Shown here: positions 55,840 to 64,000 of the stretch, in pieces
Position numbering within the stretch: the stretch's first letter is position 1
Layout: every line of letters begins with the position of its first letter
Source: Nocardia coubleae NBRC 108252
GTDB taxonomy: Bacteria > Actinomycetota > Actinomycetes > Mycobacteriales > Mycobacteriaceae
NCBI RefSeq assembly: GCF_001612805.1
Contig: NZ_BDBD01000005.1
Span: 48,617 to 112,616, forward strand
Length of the DNA stretch: 64,000 bases
Direction of reading: 5' to 3'
Notes under the pieces: model-generated
What the model saw: only the letters and a program-made list of their open reading frames with translations
Told to the model about the DNA's origin: nothing
Database searches by the model: none
Position numbers and translations under genes: made by a program

Positions 55840-57345
55840 TCAGCTACAGGCCGCGATGACCAGGTCGCGGACGCGCGCGGCGTCGGCCTGGCCACGGGTG
55901 GCCTTCATGACATCGCCGACGATCTTGCCCGCCGCCTGGACCTTGCCCGAGCGGATCTTGTCGGCGATATCGGGGTTGGCGGCGAGGGCCTTTTCGACCT
56001 CCGCCTGCAGGGCGGTGTCGTCGCTGACCATGCCGAGACCCTTGGCCTCGACGATCTGGGCGGGTTCGCCCTCGCCGGCCAGCACGAAGTCGACGACCTG
56101 CTTGGCGACCTTGTTGTTCACCGTCTTCGCCTCGACCAGGGCGATGACCGCCGCCACCTGCGCGGGGGTGATCGGCAGGTCGACCAGGGCGACCTCGCGT
56201 TCCTTGGCCTTCTCGGTGAGGTACGCGACCCACCAGGAGCGGGCCTCGTTGGCGGGGGCACCCGCCTCGACGGTGGCGATGATGAGGTCGAGGGCGCCCG
56301 CGTTCACCAGGTCGCGCATCACCTCGTCGGACAGGCCCCAATCGGCCTGGATGCGCGCGCGGACCAGCCACGGGTACTCGGGGATGGTGGCGCGCAGTTC
56401 CTCGATCCACTCGGCGGCCGGGGCGACGGGCTCGAGGTCGGGTTCGGGGAAGTAGCGGTAGTCCTCGGCGGTCTCCTTGCGGCGACCCGCCGACGTGGAC
56501 CCGTCGGCCTCGTTGAAGTGGCGGGTCTCCTGCACGATCTCCCCGCCCGCGGTGAGCACGGCGGCCTGACGGCGCATCTCGTAGCGCACCGCGACCTCGA
56601 CGCTCTTGAGCGAGTTCACGTTCTTGGTCTCGGTGCGGGTGCCGAATTCCTTCGCACCGATCGCCATCAGCGACACGTTGGCGTCGCAGCGCAGCGAGCC
56701 CTGTTCCATCTTCACGTCCGAGACGTTGAGCGAGCGCAGCACCTCGCGCAGCGCGGTGACGTAGGCGCGGGCCACCTCGGGCGCGCGTTCGCCCGCGCCG
56801 GTGATCGGCTTGGTGACGATCTCGATCAGCGGCACACCCGCCCGGTTGAAGTCGAGCAGCGAGTGGCTCGCGCCGTGGATGCGGCCGGTGGCACCGCCCA
56901 CGTGCAGCGACTTGCCGGTGTCTTCTTCCATGTGGGCGCGCTCGATGTCGACGCGGAAGGTGCTGCCGTCGTCGAGCACCACGTCGAGGAAGCCGTCGGT
57001 GGCGATGGGTTCGTCGTACTGGCTGATCTGGTAGTTCTTCGGCTGGTCTGGGTAGAAGTAGTTCTTGCGCGCGAACCTGCCCCACGGGGTGATCGAACAG
57101 TTCAGCGCCAGGCCGATGCGGATGGCCGACTCGACGGCCTTCTCGTTCACGACCGGCAGCGAGCCGGGGAGCCCGAGGCACACCGGGCACACCTGGGTAT
57201 TGGGTTCGGCACCGAACTCGGTGGGGCAACCGCAGAACATCTTGGTCGCCGTGGACAACTCGACGTGGACCTCCATGCCGAGCACCGGCTCGTACCGGGA
57301 GATGACATCGGCGTAATCCATCAACTCGACCGTGGGTGCGCTCAT
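55840..57345 (-). CDS. gatB: Asp/Glu-tRNA amidotransferase subunit B
   Basis: A 501-residue GatB. It activates Glu-tRNA(Gln) and Asp-tRNA(Asn) for transamidation with GatA and GatC. The start has [20 protein letters not shown] and the zinc pattern CGCPTEF...CPVCLGLPG, followed by SRxG-like [20 protein letters not shown]. The C-terminal YqeY-type domain is complete. ATG 57345 gives a short family-like lead; the frame is open further upstream without similarity. Gene order gatB-...-pfkA follows mycobacteria; gatC and gatA are not in the window. Confidence 0.97.
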   Translation of the reverse strand: MSAPTVELMDYADVISRYEPVLGMEVHVELSTATKMFCGCPTEFGAEPNTQVCPVCLGLPGSLPVVNEKAVESAIRIGLALNCSITPWGRFARKNYFYPDQPKNYQISQYDEPIATDGFLDVVLDDGSTFRVDIERAHMEEDTGKSLHVGGATGRIHGASHSLLDFNRAGVPLIEIVTKPITGAGERAPEVARAYVTALREVLRSLNVSDVKMEQGSLRCDANVSLMAIGAKEFGTRTETKNVNSLKSVEVAVRYEMRRQAAVLTAGGEIVQETRHFNEADGSTSAGRRKETAEDYRYFPEPDLEPVAPAAEWIEELRATIPEYPWLVRARIQADWGLSDEVMRDLVNAGALDLIIATVEAGAPANEARSWWVAYLTEKAKEREVALVDLPITPAQVAAVIALVEAKTVNNKVAKQVVDFVLAGEGEPAQIVEAKGLGMVSDDTALQAEVEKALAANPDIADKIRSGKVQAAGKIVGDVMKATRGQADAARVRDLVIAACS

Positions 57346-57389
57346 GCCTAGCAGTCTATGTAAGCCGCTCACGGCGGCGGCCGGTGGTC

Positions 57390-58769
57390 CTAGCGCGGCG
57401 GGACACGACGGGTGAGCCAGTCGGTGACGTAGGTGAGAACGGCCGGATCGATGGTGGTCTCGATGCTCGAGTATTCGCTGGGGTTGCCGGTCTCGGTGGG
57501 CTGCATCAGGTGATTGAGGCCGGGGAAGGTGTGCACCGTCGGGTCGGGCGCGCCCGCCAGCGCCTCGCGCATGGGGCCCTCGCTCTGGGCGGCGGGAACC
57601 TGCAGGTCCTTGCCGCCGAAGAAGGCGAGCACCGGCACGCGCAGCGCGCGCAGCGACGGTTGTGGGTCGAAGGTCATGAAGGAGGTCATGTAGGGGGTGT
57701 TGAACGAATCGACCGCTTCCTTCGGTGCGCGCTCGTTCTCGGGTAAGGACTCGTTGTGCTGCTGGGAGTACACCCGGGCGCCCTCGAGGTCGCCGGCGCG
57801 CAGCATCGCGGTCCATTTCGTGAGGTAGTCGACCTGCTGATCGATCTTGTCCTGTGGCGCGCCCGAGGCGGCCATGATGACCTTGTTCTGTTCGATCAGC
57901 ACGTCGGCGCCCGGCACCGACGGGCCGGCCATCAGGATCGCGAACGCGATATCGCTTCCCGGCCTTGCCGCGACCAGCGGTGCGAGGTAGCCGCCCTCGC
58001 TGTGGCCGAACAGGCCGACCTTCTCGTCGTCGATCTCGGGCCGCTCGCGTAGGAACGCCACACCGGCCGCGGCGTCACCGGCGAGGGTGTCGTAGGTGGC
58101 GTCGTCGAGCTTGCCGCCGGTTCCGCCGACGCCGCGGTCGTCGGTGCGCAGCACGGCGTAGCCCGCGCGGGTGAGGGTGTCGGCGAGCACGAGGAACGGG
58201 CGGTGCCCGAGGAGTTCCTCGTTGCGGTCCTGCGGGCCGCTGCCGGTGATCATCAGCACCACCGGGAACGGGCCCGGCCCTTCGGGTTCGGTGAGCGTGC
58301 CCGCGATGGTGATGTCGCCGCTGCGATAGGTGACGTCCTCGCTGCGGTAGGGGAACGGCGGCTTCGGGTCCTGCGGACGGGCGACGTTCTCGATCTTGCC
58401 GCGCCGCAGCGTGAGTGGCGCCGACTGGCCCGATTGCGTCCAGTCACCGGTGATCTGCTCCCCCTCGAGCTTGCCGCGGAACCGCGGGTCGCCCGGCGCG
58501 TCGGGGAGCGCGAACTCGACCTTGTCCGGCTCGGCGACAACGTCTTTCAGCGGCGCGTCACGCAGACCCTGGATGGGGATGTCGAGGGTGGCCGAACCGT
58601 CTTCGGCGAAACTCACCCCGATCGGGATCGGCTGCCCCGGCAACTCGATCGCGCCGTTCCAGTTGCCGTGCACGGTGGTTTCCCCGGAATCCGGTGTGGA
58701 CCCGGAGCATCCGCCGACCAGGGCGGTGAGGACTGCAAGAACCGAAACGAACACTCGACCGGTGCGCAT
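57390..58769 (-). CDS. Lipoprotein alpha/beta hydrolase
   Basis: A 459-residue exported lipoprotein. The lipobox is LVGGC (Cys near residue 21). Residues 25-130 form a DUF3887-like lead ([20 protein letters not shown]). The hydrolase core has [27 protein letters not shown] and the nucleophile elbow [10 protein letters not shown] (Ser near 257), with His in [10 protein letters not shown]. It probably hydrolyses an ester outside the membrane; substrate unknown. ATG 58769 is chosen because it starts the signal peptide. Confidence 0.85.
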   Translation of the reverse strand: MRTGRVFVSVLAVLTALVGGCSGSTPDSGETTVHGNWNGAIELPGQPIPIGVSFAEDGSATLDIPIQGLRDAPLKDVVAEPDKVEFALPDAPGDPRFRGKLEGEQITGDWTQSGQSAPLTLRRGKIENVARPQDPKPPFPYRSEDVTYRSGDITIAGTLTEPEGPGPFPVVLMITGSGPQDRNEELLGHRPFLVLADTLTRAGYAVLRTDDRGVGGTGGKLDDATYDTLAGDAAAGVAFLRERPEIDDEKVGLFGHSEGGYLAPLVAARPGSDIAFAILMAGPSVPGADVLIEQNKVIMAASGAPQDKIDQQVDYLTKWTAMLRAGDLEGARVYSQQHNESLPENERAPKEAVDSFNTPYMTSFMTFDPQPSLRALRVPVLAFFGGKDLQVPAAQSEGPMREALAGAPDPTVHTFPGLNHLMQPTETGNPSEYSSIETTIDPAVLTYVTDWLTRRVPPR

Positions 58770-58826
58770 GGAACCACGGTACCGACGCCCACCGACAAGT
58801 CCACGCAACGCCTCGCCAGGCAGCCC

Positions 58827-59870
58827 TCAGCCGAAGAAGGCCTGCGCCTCGCTGAGCCGTTCGGCCGGAACCCGTTTGAGCTGCTTGGTCGCCTCCGACA
58901 GCGGGACCAGACCGATGGTCGTGCCGTGCAGGGCGACCATCATCCCGAAATGGCCGGCGTGCACGGCCTCTGCCGCGTGCACGCCGAAGCGGGTGGCCAG
59001 GATCCGGTCGTAGGGTGTGGGGCTGCCGCCGCGCTGGACGTGGCCGAGCACCGTGGTGCGGACTTCTTTGCCGATCCGGCGCTCGATCTCGGATCCCAAC
59101 TGCTGGGCGACACCGGTGAACCGCTCGTGCCCGAATTCGTCGATTCCGCCTTCACGCAGCGTGAACCCGGAATCCGGTGCGGGGTGGGCACCTTCGGCGA
59201 CGACACAGATGAAGCTCTTCTCGCCGCGCTGGAAGCGGGACTTGATCATCGCGCACACCTGTGCGACATCGAAGGGTTCCTCGGGCACCAGCGTCAGGTG
59301 CGCGCCCGCGGCGATGCCGGAGTTCAGCGCGATCCAGCCCGCGTGCCGTCCCATCACCTCGACGAGCATCACCCGCTGATGCGATTCGGCGGTGGTGTGC
59401 AGGCGGTCGATCGCCTCGGTGGCGATCGACAGCGCCGTGTCGTGGCCGAAGGTGACGTCGGTGCAGTCGATGTCGTTGTCGATGGTCTTGGGCACGCCGA
59501 CCACCGGCACACCCTCCTCGGCCAGCCAGCTGGCCGCGGTGAGGGTGCCTTCGCCGCCGATCGGGATCAGGGCCTCGATGCCGTTGTCGTCGAGGGTCTG
59601 CTGGATGCGTGGCAGCCCGGCGCGCAGGACGTCGGGATTGGTGCGGGCGGTACCGAGCATGGTGCCGCCCTTGGTGAGCAGCCGGTCGGTGCGGTCGTCG
59701 TTGTGGATGCGGATCTTGCGGTCCTCGAGTAGGCCGCGCCAACCGTCCTGGAACCCGACGATCGCGTCGCCGTAGCGGCCGTTCGCGGTTCGGACCACCG
59801 CCCGGATCACCGCGTTCAGCCCTGGACAGTCTCCGCCTCCGGTCAAGACTCCGATGCGCATGGCGTTCAT
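58827..59870 (-). CDS. pfkA: 6-phosphofructokinase
   Basis: A 347-residue glycolytic kinase. Motifs are [19 protein letters not shown] at the start, the catalytic [24 protein letters not shown] segment ([16 protein letters not shown]), and [12 protein letters not shown]. The position that separates ATP from pyrophosphate users reads IGGEGT, with Gly, typical of ATP-dependent actinobacterial enzymes. ATG 59870 has GGGG four bases upstream; ATG 59861 (343 residues, the mycobacterial length) is also possible. Confidence 0.96.
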   Translation of the reverse strand: MNAMRIGVLTGGGDCPGLNAVIRAVVRTANGRYGDAIVGFQDGWRGLLEDRKIRIHNDDRTDRLLTKGGTMLGTARTNPDVLRAGLPRIQQTLDDNGIEALIPIGGEGTLTAASWLAEEGVPVVGVPKTIDNDIDCTDVTFGHDTALSIATEAIDRLHTTAESHQRVMLVEVMGRHAGWIALNSGIAAGAHLTLVPEEPFDVAQVCAMIKSRFQRGEKSFICVVAEGAHPAPDSGFTLREGGIDEFGHERFTGVAQQLGSEIERRIGKEVRTTVLGHVQRGGSPTPYDRILATRFGVHAAEAVHAGHFGMMVALHGTTIGLVPLSEATKQLKRVPAERLSEAQAFFG

Positions 59871-59889
59871 CTTGCCCCACCAGCGCGGA

Positions 59890-60777
59890 TCAGGGGCAGT
59901 GGCCTCCGGCGAGCTCGTCGAGGTGGCCCGAGAGCAGGGTCGCCATCTTGTCGAGCATGGTCATACCGTCGGCGAAAGCGCCCGAATCGGGTTTGGCCGC
60001 AAAGGCAACCGCGATGCGGCCCGAGGGCGAATCGATCAGCCCGAACTGACGGACCAGGTACTTTCCGGACGTATCCGGCCCCCACCCGCCCTTGAACTCG
60101 GCGCTGGTGAATGCCCCGAGGCCCCAGCGGTGGCTGACGACGATCTGCTGCATCAAACCGACCACCCGCTCGCTCTGCGGCAGGCAGGGCAGTTGGGCGG
60201 CGAACCGGACCTGATCGGCCAGCGCCCACTCGGCCTGGCCGTAGATGGAGGCGTCCGAGCGGGTACGTACGGTCGGCACGGTCGTCGTGGTGTCGCCGCC
60301 TTCGCGCAGGACCCCTTCCACCGCGGCGGCCGCGTCGGCGTTGTCGCCGAAGGTCGACCACAGAGCGTCGGCGGCGGCGTTGTCGGAGGCGGTGATGGCG
60401 GCGTTCACCGACGAGTTGTAGGCGCTGCTGCGACGCGAGACCGCGATGGCGAGCGGCACCTTGATCGTCGACCAGGCCGGGCCGGTCGTCCAGTCGCCGA
60501 AGGTGACCATCTTGGTCCCGGCGACCGGCATGATCGCCATGCCCACGCTGCCACGCAGACCGCGTTGCAGATCGGCGAAGTCGGCGGCCAGGCTGCCGGG
60601 CACCGCGACGGAGACCTCGGCTGTCACCGGGCCGCCCGGCAGGGTGGCCGGGCTCTTCGTGGTGACCTGCGGCGCGGCGGGGCTGCTGTCGGAACCACAG
60701 CCCGCGGTGACCAATACGGCAACGCCCAGCAGTGCTGACAGCGCCACCCGTATCGGGTGGCGTCGGTTGTTCGTCAT
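59890..60777 (-). CDS. Beta-lactamase-like (class A fold) lipoprotein
   Basis: A 295-residue exported lipoprotein with lipobox VTAGC (Cys near 27). The serine beta-lactamase/DD-peptidase triad is visible: SxxK as STIK (S103-K106), SDN (131-133) in [10 protein letters not shown], and KGG (229-231) in EFKGGWGPD. No clear Glu166-type Omega loop could be identified, so it may be a penicillin-binding-like lipoprotein rather than a true beta-lactamase. ATG 60777 (MTNNRRHP) and ATG 60789 are both possible starts. Downstream gene is pfkA, 19 bases away. Confidence 0.78.
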   Translation of the reverse strand: MTNNRRHPIRVALSALLGVAVLVTAGCGSDSSPAAPQVTTKSPATLPGGPVTAEVSVAVPGSLAADFADLQRGLRGSVGMAIMPVAGTKMVTFGDWTTGPAWSTIKVPLAIAVSRRSSAYNSSVNAAITASDNAAADALWSTFGDNADAAAAVEGVLREGGDTTTTVPTVRTRSDASIYGQAEWALADQVRFAAQLPCLPQSERVVGLMQQIVVSHRWGLGAFTSAEFKGGWGPDTSGKYLVRQFGLIDSPSGRIAVAFAAKPDSGAFADGMTMLDKMATLLSGHLDELAGGHCP

Positions 60778-60886
60778 GATGTGAAGCATTTTCGTTTGTG
60801 AACTCCCCCGGGCTTTCGGTGCTGGGTAGCCGTGTCCGACACCGTACTGGGCTGTATGGCCCAACGCCCACTTCGTCCGTAAACCG

Positions 60887-61696
60887 TCAGGTCACACGGT
60901 TTTCACCCGAGTAGATGTTCATCGATTCGCCACGGACGAATCCCAGTAACGTCGATCCGGACTCCACGGCGAGGTCGACGGCGAGGGCACTCGGCGCCGA
61001 TACCGCGGCCAGAATCGGGATACCCGCCATCACGGCCTTCTGGACCAGTTCGAAGGAGGCCCGGCTGCTCACCACGAGCACCAGATCGTGCGCGGGGATC
61101 CGGTTCTCCCGCACCGCCCAGCCGATCACCTTGTCGACGGCGTTGTGCCTGCCGATGTCCTCGCGCAGGGCGAGCAGGGTGCCATCGGTGGTGAACAGGC
61201 CCGCCGCGTGCAGACCGCCGGTGGCGTCGAAGAGTTTCTGCCCTTCGCGCAGCAGGCCGGGCATCCGCGTCAGCACCTCGGTGCCGACGGCCGGGACCGC
61301 GGGCGGCAGCGGGAAGCGGGTGTGGGTGCGCACCTCGTCGAGGGCGCTCTTGCCGCACAGGCCGCAGCCGCCGGTGGTGACGAGGTTGCGCGGGTGCAGC
61401 GGCACGGGATCGCGCAGCCGCACGTCGAGCACGTTGTAGGTGTTGCGGCCCTCGCTGTCGGTGCCCGCGCAGTAGCGGGCGGTGACGATGTCGTCGGCGG
61501 TGCCGATGATGTTCTCACCGAGCAGGAAGCCGTGCACCAGGTCGATGTCGTTGCCCGGTGTCCGCATGGTGACCGAGAGCGACTGCCCGTCGACCCTGAT
61601 CTCGAGTGGTTCCTCGACCGCGAGGGTGTCGGGGCGCTCGACCCGCCCGGCCGGTGACAGCCGGACGGTCTTGCGTCGTGCGGTGACTCTGCTCAT
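60887..61696 (-). CDS. fdhD: Formate dehydrogenase accessory sulfurtransferase
   Basis: A 269-residue FdhD. It moves sulfur from IscS-type desulfurase to the molybdenum cofactor of formate dehydrogenase. The catalytic cysteine pair lies in TTGGCGLCGKSALDEV (about 108-123), and VVSSRASFELVQKAVMAGIP with the final MNIYSGENR are typical. ATG 61696 is the start. No formate dehydrogenase structural gene is in the window. Confidence 0.95.
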   Translation of the reverse strand: MSRVTARRKTVRLSPAGRVERPDTLAVEEPLEIRVDGQSLSVTMRTPGNDIDLVHGFLLGENIIGTADDIVTARYCAGTDSEGRNTYNVLDVRLRDPVPLHPRNLVTTGGCGLCGKSALDEVRTHTRFPLPPAVPAVGTEVLTRMPGLLREGQKLFDATGGLHAAGLFTTDGTLLALREDIGRHNAVDKVIGWAVRENRIPAHDLVLVVSSRASFELVQKAVMAGIPILAAVSAPSALAVDLAVESGSTLLGFVRGESMNIYSGENRVT

Positions 61697-61768
61697 CAGG
61701 TGTGCCGATCAGTCGGTGACGAGTGGTGCTCGTCGTCGCCGGAACGACGGTAGGCGAACCGGCCGGGT

Positions 61769-61939
61769 CTAGTCGTCTTCGTCGTCGGCGGCCTTGTTGC
61801 GTGCCCGCGCGATCTCGAGCGCCCGCTCGGCCGTCGCCTGGTCCGGGTACGGCCCCATCCGGTCGCCGTACCAGCAGGACTTGCCCTGCTCGGCCTTGTG
61901 ATGCTTGAGGCAGTAGTACCACTGGTCGTCATCAGCCAT
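61769..61939 (-). CDS. Small conserved actinobacterial protein
   Basis: A 56-residue protein with WYYCLKHHKAEQGKSCWYGDR near the start (Cys/His pairs that could bind zinc) followed by RMGPYPDQATAERALEIARA, a SPOR-like helix. Such small proteins are frequent in Nocardia and mycobacteria; function unknown. ATG 61939 is chosen by the Met-acidic family start; the frame continues to 62074 without support. It is 72 bases before fdhD. Confidence 0.7.
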   Translation of the reverse strand: MADDDQWYYCLKHHKAEQGKSCWYGDRMGPYPDQATAERALEIARARNKAADDEDD

Positions 61940-62007
61940 ACCGACAGTATGCAACGATTCGCATATCTGCGTCCGCAGGTCGGCGCGGCGTGGTGCCGAG
62001 CCGGTGG

Positions 62008-63999
62008 TCAGTACACGTAGACGACCGCGTTCTCGCCGCCGGTGCAGGTGACGAGCTTGCCCGCGGGCGTGCACGTCATCGTGTAGGTGCGTCCGGTCAC
62101 CGGGCTAGTCGCCACCACCTCGCGGGCACCGCTCGCGCTGCCACCGCCCGCGTACGCCTCGCGGACCGCCTGCGCGAACGGGCAGCTGGTGACGGTGTTG
62201 CCGACCGCCGCCTTGCTGAAACTGCCACTGCCCGAACCGGAATCGCACGGTTGCGCCCCCGCGGGCAGGGTGACCGGGCCTGCCGAGGTGGTCGGTGCGG
62301 CCGTGGTCGCCCGTGGTGCGGTGGTGCCGGTCGGTCCGGCGGGCACCAGCGAGGTCGACGGCGCGCCCGCGGTGTCGGTGGAGTCGGTGGCCGCCATCAG
62401 CCGCCAGCCGATCGCCCCGCCGATGGCGACGACGATGACGGCGAGCACGCCGACGAGGATCGGCAGCAGCATGGATCGGCGGTTCGAGTCCTGGTGGGAC
62501 CAGGCGGGTTCCGGGGCATAGGCCGGTTCGGGACCGTAGGGGCCGTCGTTGTCGCGGTAGGCGTGGTCGCCGTAGGCCTGCTGGTCGTCGTACTGGGAGT
62601 AGGCGGCCTGATCGTTGTACGGATTCGCCGGGTCGACGGCATTGTGCGCACCGAAGGGCGCCGCGCCACCACGGTATTGGTGGGTGGGCTGGGAACGCTG
62701 CGGGTCCGGGTCGTCGAAGCCGTAATGCTCCGTCGGCTGAGAGCGCTGTGGATCCGGGCTGTCGAAGCCGTAATGCTCGGTCGGCTTGGAACGCTGCGAG
62801 TCCGGCCCGTCGAACCCGTAGTGCTCGGTCGGAGCGGAGCGGCGCGCCTCCGGGCCACCGGGGTAGTGCTCGGTGGGCGCGGAGCGTTGGGCGTCCGGGT
62901 AGTGCCGGGTCTGCGCGGACCGCTGGTCACCGATGTCCGCCGGGTCGAATTGTTCGGTGGGCGGGCTGAATTGATCGTTCTGCCCGTAGTGCTCGGTGGG
63001 CGCCGACCGCCGATGTTCCGAACCGAACACCTCGGTGGGCGGGGCGAAGTGGTTGCCGCTGCCCGGCTGGGCCGGGTCTCGACGGTCGTCGGGCCGATCT
63101 TTTCGCTGGTCGTCGGCGGACCGTGGGTCGTACTGCTCGGTCGGCGGACCGAAGCCATCGGGACGCCGCGAAGCCGAGTCCTCGTCGGCCGGGAACCGGT
63201 CACCACTGTCCGGACCGAATCGATCACCACCGTGCGCCGAACTCGCCTCCGCCGCATACGGACCGAACGGATTGGCTGCGCCAGCGGACCGGGAATCCGG
63301 TGCGTGACCAGGCCCCGGGAATCGCTCGTCGTCGAATTGCCCGGCAGCAGGGCCGAATCGATCCGCATCGAACTTCTGAGTCGCGGGCGCGGGCGTGTTC
63401 GCGCTCTCGCCCGGTCGCGGCCCGTACGGCTGACCCGGACGTGGTTCCGGACCGTTCTCGGAACCGAAAGGTTCTGCGGGAGAGCCGAATCCGGGGCTGC
63501 GCTCGGGCAGGTCGGTGCCGGGGAGCGGGTGCGGTCCGGTGCCACCGGGGACCGGCGGGGAGACCAACCGGGCGGGTGGAGCCGGACGGTCACCCGGGTT
63601 CTGACGGGAACCGAGATCAGCGGGCGGCTGCCCACCCGGCACCGGGTACTCCCCGGAGTAGCGCTGGGTCGGGGCACTGCGTGGCGGCACCAGCGGGCCA
63701 CGCTGAGCGTCGGCGGGACCACCGAATTGCGGCACGGGCGAGGAGGTTTCGCCGGGACGACCGCCGCCGTATGCGGGACCGCCGGGGTGCGATCCGCCGG
63801 GTTGCGGGACAGGCGACGAAGTCTCGCCCGGCAGACCACCACCATACGCGGGACCACCGGGAAGAGAGCCCCTCGCGGCGCCGGGTTGCGGGACAGGCGA
63901 GGAAGTTTCGCCCGGGCGATCGACGCCGTACGCGATACTGCCGGGTTGCGGGACGGGCGAAGATGTTTCGCCTGGCCGACCGACGCCGTACGCGAGACC
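62008..63999 (-). CDS. Repeat-rich single-pass membrane protein, N-terminus beyond the right edge
   Basis: At least 663 residues; the frame is open to the window edge. The N-terminal part is disordered, with a Gly/Pro repeat near the edge and then many T-x-x-(Y/F) elements: PTEHY five times, and PTEQY, PTEVF, PTEQF, PTQRY, ATQKF and PTHQY. A membrane helix (SMLLPILVGVLAVIVVAIGG) follows near 62465. The extracytoplasmic end has four cysteines (QPCDSG, SCPFAQAVREAYAG, MTCTPAGKLVTCTG). The layout is that of actinobacterial one-pass membrane proteins with a phospho-Thr tail, but no function is known. Confidence 0.75.
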   Translation of the reverse strand, partial: GLAYGVGRPGETSSPVPQPGSIAYGVDRPGETSSPVPQPGAARGSLPGGPAYGGGLPGETSSPVPQPGGSHPGGPAYGGGRPGETSSPVPQFGGPADAQRGPLVPPRSAPTQRYSGEYPVPGGQPPADLGSRQNPGDRPAPPARLVSPPVPGGTGPHPLPGTDLPERSPGFGSPAEPFGSENGPEPRPGQPYGPRPGESANTPAPATQKFDADRFGPAAGQFDDERFPGPGHAPDSRSAGAANPFGPYAAEASSAHGGDRFGPDSGDRFPADEDSASRRPDGFGPPTEQYDPRSADDQRKDRPDDRRDPAQPGSGNHFAPPTEVFGSEHRRSAPTEHYGQNDQFSPPTEQFDPADIGDQRSAQTRHYPDAQRSAPTEHYPGGPEARRSAPTEHYGFDGPDSQRSKPTEHYGFDSPDPQRSQPTEHYGFDDPDPQRSQPTHQYRGGAAPFGAHNAVDPANPYNDQAAYSQYDDQQAYGDHAYRDNDGPYGPEPAYAPEPAWSHQDSNRRSMLLPILVGVLAVIVVAIGGAIGWRLMAATDSTDTAGAPSTSLVPAGPTGTTAPRATTAAPTTSAGPVTLPAGAQPCDSGSGSGSFSKAAVGNTVTSCPFAQAVREAYAGGGSASGAREVVATSPVTGRTYTMTCTPAGKLVTCTGGENAVVYVY

Positions 64000-64000
64000 G
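63736..64000 (-). repeat. Four imperfect protein-coding tandem repeats
   Basis: Read on the minus strand, AYGxx(R/L)PGETSSPVPQ occurs four times with variable joining segments of 3 to 11 residues. The DNA units share the segment coding PGETSSPVPQPG. They continue to the window edge, so the total number is unknown. Confidence 0.85.

Overview
The window reads as chromosomal DNA of a high-G+C actinobacterium of the Mycobacteriales, most likely Nocardia or a close relative such as Rhodococcus. The evidence is a HupB with a long lysine/alanine-rich tail, an FbiD-type F420 gene beside ppk1 and mutT1, a Ddn-like F420 quinone reductase, an NmtR/CtpJ metal pair, and a gene order that, from memory, follows the M. 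tuberculosis Rv2975c-Rv3010c block. No rRNA, CRISPR array, prophage or intact insertion sequence was seen. Two tRNA genes lie beside gltX.

Region by region. 1-13 kb: a DAK2-domain gene running off the left edge, rpmB, a GNAT, an enoyl-CoA hydratase, ung, thiL, a DUF3515 protein, ddl, gpsA, fbiD, ppk1, mutT1 and hupB. 13.4-25.9 kb: leucine and serine synthesis (leuD, leuC, the IclR regulator ltbR, leuB, serA) with tRNA-Glu, tRNA-Gln and gltX, a fumarylacetoacetase-like hydrolase, an MFS transporter, and an inserted nickel/cobalt pair nmtR-ctpJ. 26-46.8 kb: an accessory block that separates serA from ilvC. It holds two cold-shock proteins around an MHYT-domain protein, unknown membrane proteins, a Shedu-type (DUF4263) defence gene with a decayed XRE regulator beside it, an unknown two-gene operon, WYL and STAND regulators, a small redox pair, a MoxR/VWA pair, a TetR/DUF4386 pair, a DUF2252 protein and a decayed AbiEii-type nucleotidyltransferase with its small partner. 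46.8-64 kb: ilvC-ilvN-ilvB behind a probable attenuator, a PH-domain protein, ilvD, DoxX, an LppZ-like lipoprotein, gatB, a lipoprotein hydrolase, pfkA, a beta-lactamase-like lipoprotein, fdhD, and a repeat-rich membrane protein running off the right edge.

How the parts fit. The backbone supplies branched-chain amino acids and serine, cofactor chemistry (thiamine, F420, formate dehydrogenase maturation), peptidoglycan precursors, and aminoacyl-tRNA supply (gltX, gatB and the Glu/Gln tRNAs). Regulation is unusually readable. A TCTCA-N5-TGAGA palindrome sits inside the ltbR/leuC promoter region and again before the MFS gene. A T-tailed hairpin sits 60 bases before ilvB. Palindromes mark the ctpJ, moxR, tetR and ilvB promoters.

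The main candidate for something special is the low-G+C segment at 31.3-33 kb. It encodes a PD-(D/E)XK-like Shedu nuclease with an extra N-terminal region and a frameshifted XRE protein directly downstream. The family is already known, so the system is not new as such; its architecture and decayed partner are what deserve a look.
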